This document shows positions 9,677-20,868 of a DNA stretch of 32,015 bases, in pieces; positions within the stretch are counted from its first letter, which is position 1; each line of letters opens with the position of its first letter. Under the pieces are notes generated by a model. It saw only the letters and a program-made list of their open reading frames with translations, was not told the origin of the DNA and did no database searches. The position numbers were made by a program, and so were the translations under genes. Source of the stretch: Lingula anatina (Eukaryota; Brachiopoda; Lingulata; Lingulida; Lingulidae); contig NW_019775783.1 of assembly GCF_001039355.2 (NCBI RefSeq), positions 82,399-114,413 of the forward strand, in the 5' to 3' direction.

Positions 9677-11330
9677 TAAACATTCAAGTCACGTCAGTGA
9701 TGCACATATTTAGTGTAATATTTACATGATTTAGACTGTAGACCATTCTTTCCGCCATTTCATACTATAGCATCCTCCAATACGGAAAGAAATAAACCGT
9801 AATGAACAATATATACATGTATATAAAAAGTCATGCAAATATTACACAAAATGTGTGTGTCAATGGCGCAACTTGAATGTTCACTTTTTTATATAAACTG
9901 ACACCTGCTTGTCTTTGGTCTGACCAATGACCCATATAAAGATCTCTATATAGGTCACTGGTCTGACTATCTGAGTGGATAGCCTGCACCGGACGTTATG
10001 TAACACCAAGGACAAGTTATCAAGGATGGCAGAGAAATGACCAGTCAAAAGTAGCATAGCACATGTAGAGAGACTGGCAGCAGGCGCGGTGAAAAGGAGA
10101 GTGATATTTCTGAGGACAAAGACACAATGTGCCTGACAAAGATATTCATATGATCATGCTATTTGACTCGGACTTGGACTAACCAATAAGGAGAAAACTA
10201 CATGGACTCTGATGGATCTGATGCTCGTTTCAAGCGTGTGTGGATATTTCTTAAATCCCGTGGCGTTTTCCTAATCTCTGCAAAAGGTAGCCTACCCGTT
10301 ACAGAATCGTATATACATCTTACATATACTTGTGTAATAACTAGAAATGCTCTGGTAGACAGTAGCTATTTGGCCCAATTTAGTTGTACAACTGGAAATA
10401 ATAAATAATTTTTAGTCACGGTGAAATATAGCTATAACTTTGGATGCGACAAGTTGGACTGACTTCGTACCGCGCCATCTTCTAATACATTGTTGACATT
10501 GAACTGTAAATGGAAAAGGGATATATTCATGAAAGCTACGGTATGTGCTAGGAAGGAGCAAGTAAAATTTTTGAATAATTTGAGTGTAGGTGAAAACGCG
10601 TAATTGCATGTATTTAGTAAATGTTTGTATTGTTTATCATTGAACCGAATTCTTATTCTCTCAAATAAACGTTATGTTTTATGTGATTGATTGTTTATCT
10701 GTTTTCATTAGGCTAAACACATGCATAAATACTTTTTGTTGAGAGTACATTATTGTCATGTGTATCATTTCATTATCATGTGACTAAACTTAAATAAAAA
10801 ATGTACTGAAACCATGTGAGTTTTTCCAAAAATAATTTTAAATTGAAAATTTTATACAAAAATGGTGAAATTGTTGATTGGGAACCGAGTTTGCTCCTGA
10901 ACGCTAACAGAGGACTAAAACATCACCGTGATTATTTAATTAGGCTGGTGACGGGTACTGTGCGGATAATATACGAATGAATGCACGTATACTTCATTAA
11001 CTGTCGTTAACTACCGTGTGAACTACGTCCGTTTTGTCGTTATACTTTTGGAGAATAATCTCCAATATGGAACTAATACCACCTCGAGCGTTCTGGTAAT
11101 TTTTGACCATTTTTTAAAGCACCGTGTTAATTATACAACAGAAAATCGCTGAACTTTTCGGTTAGACAGGTCAAAAGCTAACAAACACTTTACAAAAATA
11201 ATATTTAGATCCACAGGTGGCTAACACGCACTTTGTAAGTGTCTCGACTATTTTCTAATACATTTTATCTGCAGTCTACATGAACAAAAGGCGCTGTAAC
11301 TTCAAAGGGAAGATCTGAAATTTAGGGCGG

Positions 11331-11405
11331 GTGGTTGGGTGAATAGACGAACCGGTAACGTGCTAGACTGGAGACCAGAAGATGACAGGATCGATTCCCA
11401 GAGAG
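11331..11405 (+). repeat. tRNA-derived repeat, unit 1 in copy A'
   Basis: Near-identical to the repeat at 5281-5365, with the same GGATCGATTCCC B-box-like sequence. Confidence 0.5.
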
Positions 11406-11471
11406 GTACATTTTGCAGAAATAAAGATTATTCGTCCACAAATATAAATGGAACTTCCAAGTTGAAAATAT

Positions 11472-11546
11472 ACTGGTTGGGTGAATGGACGAACCGGTAT
11501 CGTGCAAGTCTCGCAAACAGAAGGTGACAGGATCGATTCCCTATGA
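11472..11546 (+). repeat. tRNA-derived repeat, unit 2 in copy A'
   Basis: Near-identical to the repeat at 5419-5492. Confidence 0.5.
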
Positions 11547-12177
11547 ACTTTCATTTTGTATATTAAAAATAATCGCATTCAACCTGTAGATTTAATTCTA
11601 ACGAAGAGAAATCCTTTAGGAGATTACTCACTTAGCAAGACTGTAGGCTCAAGAGTAAAAGATCAGGAGATCAAAATGAGCTTAATCAAAGGTTTAACTT
11701 TTATTCACCACATTCACCACGGAATACACTTGTTTGTGAAGGCGAATAAAACGAGTCAGAGAAGCTGATCAAATTTGAAATAAATTTATCAATTTTATTT
11801 CCATGTTATTAACAAAAGATTCAAACTAAACAATATCAAGGCAACGGCATTTAAATGCGAAGAGTCAAACTCCAAATCATTGAGTAGGCATGTTAGTCCA
11901 GACAGTGTTTGTAGTATGTTAAAACCAAAATACGCTAATATTAACACGTGCATGGAAGAGCTACACATCTTGACCAACGACTACCAAAATGTGACCATAA
12001 AATATGGCCCAGATCCTGAGCTATTGGATGCCCCGATTTAAGTATGGGGTTCATAAAGTAAGCATCCCGATGTACGTTAAAACCGGGACATTCAATAGCT
12101 CAGCAACAAGTACTCATTTTAAGGCCACATTCGGAAAGAAGAGAGTCAAAATACATGTGGTTGCTATAGGGTGTATT

Positions 12178-12233
12178 CCCAGAGATTTAGATCGATCTAA
12201 AGATTAAGTTTTAGATCGACCTAACTCCCTGGG
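12178..12233. repeat. Hairpin with AGATCGATCT arms (copy 2)
   Basis: Copy of the hairpin at 6124-6179. Here the left arm reads TTTAGATCGATCTAAA, a slightly better palindrome than in copy 1. Confidence 0.5.
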
Positions 12234-12853
12234 GGTTCACGCTAAATTGCAGTCAGCCGAGCGGGCACCATATTTAATTACCCCCTTACAGCTTTTAGTA
12301 GGCGGGACAGACGCTTAAGCCGGCCAAGCTGACAGTAATCTAGTGAGACTCCCCACAGGGATAGATCGATCTAAAAATCTATGGAAATGGGGTGTATGTA
12401 GATGCGTTTCATAGCATACTGTGCGTAAAAGTGACAAAGCAATAACTACCTATACTCCGTGTACATTAGGTTTGAGAGTCAAACACATTTGAAACGTTAC
12501 TGTCATGTATGCTAAGCTTGTGCACCTATGTACTGTATGACTTAATACGTCGATCTACAATTGGCAGTGTAGTTCCAGAAAATCAAAACAATTTAGAAGT
12601 ATCATATTCTTTCTCAAATATGTTGTATGCAAAAATAAACAACGGTATAAAACTTGCACCATGTTGGTGTTTTGGTGCGACAATGCTACAAACGTGGGAA
12701 ATGATTATACATTATCGATGAGTAAATTCCCAAATGTTTAAATTATGATTCAGAGATGTAACACAGACTTTCTCATCTGCTGCATTCCAGTTTCATTTCA
12801 TATTAAAATGCATTCGTCCAAAATACTCGGCATTATTGAAATCCAAAGGCGCA

Positions 12854-13615
12854 TTAGCACTGCTGTGACTTCTCCGTAGAAAGAGCTTCTTCGTTTGCAC
12901 TGACAACTGGAAATACACAAAAACAGATTAGATACCGTTTCTTCGACAGTGCTAAAGGCAATGCAACAGCAATTTCATTTCATAAGTTCCAAATACATCA
13001 TGCTTTTGTTGTTTACTCAAAATTTCATTCTCCAAGGTATATAGTTTAATCATAATTCAAGACGTTCAACAACGCAAAGGGCAATGTATTTTAATATTAA
13101 AATAACTCCATTCCATATAAAGTGAATAAGTGAATACCTTGTGTCTATTGCAATTGTTTACTCGATTTTATATGCATTTCAACCCTTCGTAAAAACTAAA
13201 TATCGGTAGATATAGACGAAATGCAAAATCAACTTGGCATTCCCAATTCAGCTAAGACACAGGTGAACTGTCGAAATATCCCCTTGCAGTGTAGGTGCTT
13301 AGATAACGAACTATGAGGAGAGCCTGGCGAGAGTGGACATGTACATATTTGAAATTCTCCATCTTACAAACACATTTTGCTCATATGTATATGCTACAGC
13401 AATAATTAAAGGAATATGCCATGTGTACTTACAAGCTATTGTGGGCAGCTCAAGCAGGTAGCGGTGGATAATCCACGTTTCATCCCCAATAATCATCACC
13501 ACGTCCCAAGATATCTGCCTTCCATCATGGCTTCCTGAGTACCTGTCACACGGAGTTCGTCAAATTTGAATAACAATACTTCAACAGGCAAAGTGACCGC
13601 GGGAGCATGATTGTG
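12854..13615 (-). CDS. Candidate terminal exons of a minus-strand gene
   Basis: A very good donor (GCTT|GTAAGTAC) ends an exon at 13433. Reading back in its open frame gives SHDGRQISWDVVMIIGDETW and then ...HRYLLELPTIA. It ends in phase 1 and joins in frame to a TTTCCAG acceptor at 12906, giving a tail FVSANEEALSTEKSQQC and a stop at 12856-12854. An alternative exon in another frame starts after CTCTCTAG at 13615 (phase 0) and reads TLPVEVLLFKFDELRVTG before ending near GRYLGTW; this has a weak look of the start of a Cys-loop receptor ligand-binding domain. The two readings conflict, so at most one is right. The upstream exons were not found. Confidence 0.25.
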
Positions 13616-14269
13616 CTAGAGAGGATCAAACTGTGGCAAAAACACATTTTCCTCCAGAGAGCGGCACACCTTATTAAAACAACTCCCTATACTGTGGCAT
13701 CTTTCCCTATATTGTATCGAGTTCAAAACAAGTAACCTTGCGCTATTTTATTTCTGTTTTTTATTTTTATTATTTTTTTTTTTTTGTATAAAACACTTAG
13801 TTATTTAAGTGAACTCTTCTCGAAAGAGATGGGAGACGTTGTCATGAACTGGGATATGCTGTGGAAAAGACAGCCACACACAAAGCCTACGCTCTATTGT
13901 GTATAAATGAACGACTATTACAAGGAGACAAATAAAGAGAATAGCAATGATAAGGATTATGCCGATTTTATGGATCTCTCTTTTAATTCAGAATGAGACT
14001 CTGAATCGATTATAAGTGTCCTGTGTGTATGTGCTTGCTTGCGTACGCGCGCGCGCGCGCGCGAGTGTGTGTGTACGTGTGTGTGTATGCTTGTGTGAAA
14101 TTGAACAACAGGGTGTCTTGGCCTCAAGAAAAAAATGAATGAGATGGCAGTATTTGAAGTAACGGGTCAACAGAGGGCGCTGCGCAGCGTGTCTCTTAAA
14201 ACTCCAGCGTGTCACCGCCGCGCCATTCTACACCTTGCTTTAGGTGGTAGAACCTAGACGGCGGGCACC
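13616..14269. other. Upstream region of the defensin-peptidase gene
   Basis: Non-coding. Contains a long T-run near 13768-13785 and a CG/GT microsatellite at 14035-14096. The last 50 bases before the start codon are GC-richer, ending GCGGGCACC before ATG. No confident TATA box was seen. Confidence 0.4.
14035..14096. repeat. Alternating CG and GT microsatellite
   Basis: A (CG)n run followed by (GT)n with interruptions, a purine-pyrimidine alternation that could adopt Z-DNA, about 175 bp upstream of the defensin-peptidase start codon. Confidence 0.85.
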
Positions 14270-17200
14270 ATGTTGTTTGTTTTCGGCGTTTTAGCGATTG
14301 TCTCGCTCCACGAGTCTGCTGCTTTGTCAGGTAAGTGAAGAGACATTGATTATATTTCACAGCCATAGTTGTTTTCTTAGTTTCGGTTCAGTTTCAAACT
14401 GGTTTTTGGTACTGACACAAAAGATGGGTTAAATACTGTAAATCAGCCATATGTAAGGGTTTCATTTGATTAGACTTGGATTTAAGGGCGAAAGGTAGCC
14501 AAAATCAAAGAGTAAATTGGAATTTTCATGTTTTGACGAAATGTGTATAGATACATATGCATTGGTAATAGATTTTTGCGTCAGTGCATGCCTTAACAAC
14601 CAAAAATATTTTGTAACCTTTGTCACTCACCTACATTTTGACCATTTTTGTTTTTATGTTAAGAGTGATTATAATTTGATTGATAATGATTGTGGAGTAA
14701 AATAAAAATTCATCAACAGAAAATAAAATTTAAGAAACACATAATTTTTGAAGGGGTGTCTTTTTCTCACTGAGAAAAATGCTGTAAACGTATAATCAAT
14801 GTTTGAGAAGAGATCGACTAGGAATAAAACTGTAGTACATATTTTTAAACACATACTTTAATTGTCTTGCAGAAGTTTAATCCAATGTTAATAAAAATCC
14901 TTATTGTTACGTTGAATTATATTTAGACTTAAAAGCTGTTTCATCCTTTCAACTGATGTTAGAAACCAAAGGCTCTTTCAATGAATATTTCTTATACAGT
15001 TCAAATAATCTTTCCCAGAAGTCAGCATATGCTTTTATCTGATCGAATTTATAATGCTTAGCTGCATATATTAAACCCGTTAGTCGTACCACACGCCAAA
15101 GAAAACTGACCACAGAATGCTGTGGAACCAGACTCCCAAGGCATGGCGCTTATCTGTTTAAAACATGATAAAATTTCTTATTTCCTCTGTAAAATTTTAT
15201 CTACTCGAATTCTTATATCTATTGTTTACTCAAATTCACTATACATGTAGTATCAGTTATCTTCGGCAGACTATCCCAGAGACGGATTGTATTTTAGATC
15301 TCAGATTACTGCTAAGACATCAAATCGTATATGGGTTAATCATTGTTTTCAATCGTTGGACATTGTCTATTGTTTATCATGGTATTTTAAAGTCTTGAAC
15401 CCTAGGTTCCCCTGAGTTAGAAGCAAAGTTTATTAAAGGGTGGATTGACTATCCGTCAAATGCAGAGAAATCGTTTGATATTTTGGCCAATACATATTGT
15501 GCAAATTGACCTCAGTGCTTCAAGAAGAAGTTTATAAAGAAAGGAAAGCATTGAAAATCGGCCAAATGCAGAAAAATCGCTTGATATTTCAGTTGAAATA
15601 TACTGTGAAAATAGACTACAGTGCCTGTCATAGTCAGTCTAACCTGTATAGTTTTTTCCACACAGACAGCGTGTGTCATGGCTACAGGGCTGGCGCCACA
15701 TGTCAGGTTGACGCGTTGTTCTGCAGCGGTTGGTACGTTCGCGGAAAGTGTTCAGGGGCGTACAACAGGAAGTGCTGCGTACCCGGATACGGTATGGCGT
15801 ATAAAAAAATACTTAATTCTTTTCCTAATATTTTGGAATGAAGAAAATTATCGATATTTTATTTTTTGACTTATTCTATTATATCCTCTGTATATTTATT
15901 TATACACGTCTTAAACTGCAATATACCAATTGTACCTTCATTTTATCCTTCTGTCGTTGATCTTTATTTATTTACCTTCGTCTCCTTCGTATAAATATTG
16001 AATTCGGATTTTAAAAAATTATTTTGATTTTTTTTTCAATCATCTTGGACGTCCTAGGCGACAGGCGCTGCACCAGTCAGGGGGGCACTTGTAAGTTCGC
16101 CTTCAACTCGTGCAGTGGTTATTTCAAAACCGGGTTGTGTGCCGGACCGACTTCCAGGCGATGCTGCACGTCTTCATCTTCGTCTTCCTCATCTTCAGGT
16201 AAATAGCAAGAATCTCCTCGCCCGTCTATGTTTTGGTCGTAATACACGGAAGGAACGGTTGTTAAGTTTGTTTTAAATATTTGAGAGGCTACACACGCCG
16301 TATTTGCGGTAAAATTGGAAAATTACTTGAACGGAATCGTGCCTTTCTATTTATGGGTCAGGTAGTTTGAACTGTCCAATCACAAGTAAAACTCTCTGTC
16401 GAAAATATGATAAAAATGTGACTGTAACTGTGATGTTGCGGCCATCAATTGCAGCTGTAGAACTTCCGCATGTCATATTAATACCACAAAATTTAAACAG
16501 TTTGACTGCAATAACTGAATTTTAGTTTCAGCTTCACCATGATAGATTCTACTTTGAAAAACAGATGTGTAATATGTAAGACGTGGGATAAATGGGCATC
16601 TAAGCTATTTTAAATCAATTATTGATCCGCTTTTCAGAAAGTCTGTGGCAACTTTCTTGAATAAACTCGTTTGACTTCCTTAATAATTATTACAAATAAA
16701 GATTTTTGTGTTGATTGACAGGAATAGGAAAAGGGAAGGTTGACTACCAAGGATACGCGGTGTCCGACGCTGATGTCAGAAGGAAGCTTCAGGCCATTGC
16801 CAACTTGTACGGAAAACGAGTGTATTTATTCAGCGGCGATCGGCCCCACCAGTCCAATAGCAGGTCTCATGTGAGTAATAACGTTATCACTTCGTAATGG
16901 TATCATGTTAAAACTCAGATGATATTGAATATTACAATGTAATGCTATGGTTTCTTGGTTTTAAGTAAGATTTTGAATTTCCACTGAGAATGACAGACAT
17001 TTTACACATTTTTGGACGGAATAAATGTTACACAATTGATCACTGCAAACTCATTTTCTACACGGAAAGACCTATACTAGATTGCACTTCCATTCTATAA
17101 ATTTAAAACATGCTTTTAATGAAGTTTGAAATGTATTGTCGCTATTTGAACTTACAATCTTAAAAATTGTAAAATGATTTCAGCATTTGAAACGAACTTT

Positions 17201-17513
17201 ATACTCAACGCCATTATGTCGTTATTACCATGCATTATTATTATTATTATATTTTTTCTTTTTCATGCAACAGCATTATTTTGGTCGCGCTGCCGACTTC
17301 TGGATCGAAGGTGAGGGGTCTGGCCGGGCGATCTTTAATCGGCTGAGATCAAGCGGCATTCTGGCCAGGGACTACCAGGTGATCTGGCACGGACGTGACA
17401 CCTGTACCGGCGGAGAGCATATCCACATCGGTCACTATGGAGACAACAGGAGAACCTGCTGGGTCATAGAGGGCACCTCGCACGCCAATAAGTGCAGCTA
17501 TAATTGTCAGTGA
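14270..17513 (+). CDS. Secreted double beta-defensin-like / M15 zinc peptidase fusion, five exons
   Basis: Exons 14270-14330, 15666-15791, 16058-16198, 16722-16870 and 17274-17513 join in frame (717 nt, 238 residues). All introns are GT-AG; the first three are phase 1 and the last is phase 0. Residues 1-20 are a signal peptide (MLFVFGVLAIVSLHESAALS). Residues 24-58 and 67-99 are six-cysteine modules spaced C-x6/8-C-x6-C-x8-C-x7-CC, close to beta-defensins. Residues 101-109 are nine serines. Residues about 115-238 match D-Ala-D-Ala peptidases (family M15): FSGDR with the conserved Arg, then SHHYFGRAAD, which fits SxHxxGxAxD with zinc ligands H160 and D167, then EHIH with H210 as third ligand. 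Four further cysteines (203, 221, 233, 237) suit secretion. The likely role is cutting peptidoglycan while the defensin modules bind or permeabilise bacteria; this is inferred. Confidence 0.88.
15458..15632 (+). repeat. Diverged tandem repeat just upstream of exon 2
   Basis: CAAATGCAGAGAAATCGTTT at 15458 recurs as CAAATGCAGAAAAATCGCTT near 15564, and similarity continues through ACCTCAGTGCTT and ACTACAGTGCCT. It is intronic and has no evident coding role. Confidence 0.55.
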
Positions 17514-17560
17514 TGTCAGCTGTCAGTGATGTCAGCTGTCAGTGATGCCGATTGTCAATG
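17508..17560 (+). repeat. Short tandem repeat over the stop codon
   Basis: GTCAGTGATGTCAGCT is repeated and followed by a third, changed copy. The first unit includes the TGA stop of the defensin-peptidase gene (17511-17513). Confidence 0.7.
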
Positions 17561-17620
17561 AGAAAAAATATCGTTTTGGAATTTTGGACTTATTTTCTGT
17601 GAAGTTCTGCTAAAATGGAA

Positions 17621-17626
17621 AATAAA
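17621..17626 (+). other. Polyadenylation signal of the defensin-peptidase gene
   Basis: AATAAA lies 108 bases after the stop codon, on the plus strand, with a GT-rich stretch (GGTTGTTGTCTGAGTGTTTG) just after it. Both fit a normal 3' end. Confidence 0.65.
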
Positions 17627-18379
17627 CCGAATGCACTGAAATTTACATTGCGGTTGTTGTCTGAGTGTTTGTTTGAAAGTCTCTTACATACGTTTTCCTT
17701 TCTTTAATATTTTATTTTGGATGGCATTTGGGCACTTGCAAACATTATTGGATATTCTAAGTGGCATTATCAATTCGTAAATAGTGCCATCTTATATGGG
17801 ATCTTTTAAAGAAAAATATTGTTTCTTTATATTGATAAATTTTCGTCAAAAAGTTAGATAGCTTTTTAAATAATGAATGTTTTTCTTACTTTGTGATAGG
17901 GTACTCGTTGAACAATAACGCACTCTCTCTCTCTTTCTCTCTCTTTCTCACTCTCTCTGAGTATGTATGTGTGCGTGTGTGCGAGTATGACAAGTGTTTC
18001 ATCGCCACCGCGTTGTATGGGAATACTGGACTTTAAGATAACAGTCCAAAGACAAATTCAATGTAAGTCTGGAGTGTAGTGTATGGTGTCCATTATATAT
18101 AATGCACATGGTTGCAAAAGTTGGTCTCATCATGAAAGACAGGATCGAGACAAGACGCACGCAAAGTAATGCAGGAATTAAAAAAGTATGCATTGTGCAC
18201 GCTGTGGACGATACAATTTGGTAATTTTTGTCTGTTGGGAAATCCGCCTGCCTTTTCTTTCCCGGTATCAGTGGATTAAATATATGTGTGCATGAATACT
18301 AGAAATATATAAGAACAAGTTCTCGCAGACTTCCTGTTTGAATCCAATGACAGAGCACGTGTACAACATGAGCACTTAC
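17627..18379. other. Non-coding stretch between convergent genes
   Basis: Contains a CT-rich microsatellite (17922-17958). No exon continuing the minus-strand coiled-coil gene was seen here. Confidence 0.45.
17922..17958. repeat. CT microsatellite
   Basis: Imperfect (CT)n run with TTT interruptions. Confidence 0.85.
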
Positions 18380-20814
18380 CTCTTGTACTCCGGTAATATT
18401 GTGGACTTTGGCATCAAGATGGCTGATCATGTCGTAGGTTATTTGATCGGACACGCCCAGCTCCCCCACGTTGTGCATCAGGTGTTGTAACACAGTCTGA
18501 AACACATCCATAACGGAGTTCAACAACTGTTCTCATCACAGTGTGTGGAGTAGCTAGTGCAATATTATAGCCAGTCCCGTAGCCAGCAATTTCAAAGGGA
18601 ATGGGACTTTTTCTGAAAAAGTGGACCTATTACTACGTGTACCTAGATCCATTTTAAACCAGAATGGATATTTTTCTGGCAAAATGGGAACCTTCCGACA
18701 CCCCCCCCTTTCCCTCAAATATTAGTGCGTTACGATATCTATTAGCGCTCATGGCTTACATAAAGTAACTGTCTGATAGAAATAATGCAATAGAACAGAT
18801 ATCATATAGCACGCTCTGTTGTATATTGATTTATAACGGACGCGGTGCATAGTAGTATCCGCCCGAAAAATGCGTGTGCTTGGTTTAGAGCAATTTGTCA
18901 CCCTTTCAGCACTAGTAGTCTGTAGCATGGATATTCGAAATGCTAGGAGATTTAACTCTTTGTCTCCTTCAAAAGCGGTTTCCATTCTCGACATTATGCA
19001 AAATCGAGTTATCTAAACAAAGTAATATCCATGTGATTTACAACAAAGGCCGATGCATTTTAAAACATTTTNNNNNNNNNNNNNNNNNNNNNNNNNNNNN
19101 NNNNNNNNNNNNNNNNNNNNNNNNNNNNNNNNNNNNNNNNNNNNNNNNNNNNNNNNNNNNNNNNNNNNNNNNNNNNNNNNNNNNNNNNNNNNNNNNNNNA
19201 TTTTTTAACATGTCTATGGACCCTCTTTGACCATCGATGGGATACAAGAAATAATTTGATTCTGCATCAAAATCAACTTCCTTCCAGTGATGGATGGCCA
19301 GGTTCAGGTGCCTGTGGGATCACTGAACGTAGCATTCTCAGCTGATATCTCATTCCATCTTCAAGAACTGACTTTGGGGTTAACTTCAGGCTTTATCATG
19401 ACTGCACACTTGCTCACACCTCTTGCCTGGCAACTGTTTGTTGAAGAAACATAATGGTCTAAGGATGGAACCACCATCTTTGAGCCCTGATATCAAACTT
19501 ACTAATCAACTGTGACATGTATTGGAGTGTGCAATGCAAAGGAGAACCAACCCCATAAAAACGTGGACCAACTCCCCCAACTTGTTTAAGAAGAATGGGA
19601 CAATATCCCACAAAACAAAATTGTACCCTTGTTGAAGGCTTGTCGCGCTATCTACAGGAAATAATTGCAGTACGCGGTAGACGCACACGCTGTTAGGCAC
19701 GTGATCTTTAATGAGCACACCCTAATGCTAATTGTGTGTGAATTTGGTGACATTTGATGGCGTCTTTTCAATTTTATAGTCATTTCTTTACATCTTTAGA
19801 AGTCACAGTGAAACAGTCGATTTGAGGGGGAACCTCATAAATTTTACTAAATGGTATAAAATATATATATTTTCACCACTATTTTGTATTTTTTAAACCA
19901 TTAATCATGTTAGACACGGTATACGTAATAAAAAGCACTATTTCTAACACTCAACAGCTGTTAGGTGATCATTTGTAAATAAAAGTACATGGAAATGGGG
20001 GTGGGACAACCTTTTTGACCAATGCTGTACATTCAGATTGTAAGGAGGGGGATGCAATATGACAAATAAAAAGTCAGCTCACTAATTTTGGCAATCGCAA
20101 TACATACGTTTTGCCCGGTCTCCAACCACCATAAATAGGCCGTTATATTTTCTAATTGATTTCTCAATTTCTCCACGTCCTCCCGTAAGATTGTGAGATT
20201 AACAGTCAGCGCCTGAAATAGATTTTAAATATATATGAGGTAAACCAGGCCCGTAGCCAGCAATTTTAAACGGTGATTCTTTTTCTGAAAAAAGTGGACC
20301 CTTTACCTTGAAACCTTCGTGTATCTTTATCAAATTTTACCCAGGGTGGAACTCACCCCACCCCACCCCTAAAAGGGCGGTCCGTTCGCCCCCCTCGTTT
20401 TATTTAAGTGCGCTTCGATATTATTATTCTAGACCGAATATTACCTCAATGCGGTCTTCTTCTCCGGATGTATATTTTGTCTCTGTCCAGCTGTGTGCTG
20501 TTGTGGCGCCAGTAGTAACCTGAAACAAATTGTCGTCATATTAAAGGAATATTGCATGGCGTCATGTGCCCATGTTAAACTCCCCCTTGTGGAAGAGGAT
20601 CTAATTGAAAACACGGGTTTTGTGGGAAATACGACAGCAAGATTATGCAAACCATATTGATTTTTGTCCATGCTGTTTAAGGTGAGTATTGGTATCGCGG
20701 TAATCATTGCATGAGAAGCGAAGCATGCCTTGGGGTAATGTAGATACGCTTGCTAGCTCAGAAGCTACACTGGAACCTTATAAGAAAGCTAGGACGTGCT
20801 GATTCAGTCACAGC

Positions 20815-20868
<54 letters not shown>

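Larger units (their letters stand above)
9255..12579 (+). repeat. 3.3-kb direct repeat, copy A'
   Basis: Second copy of 3183-6514, with differences such as ATAATATC against ATGATATC at the left edge and a strongly diverged patch around 10180-10410. It starts at the last base of the 3' LTR. Unlike copy A it continues past TTCCAGA into unique sequence. It carries its own MITE, tRNA-like pair and hairpin. Confidence 0.9.

Noticed and set aside
15621-15869. Second open frame over the first defensin exon
   Set aside because: It is out of frame with the exon that joins in phase to its neighbours; a shadow of the real exon.
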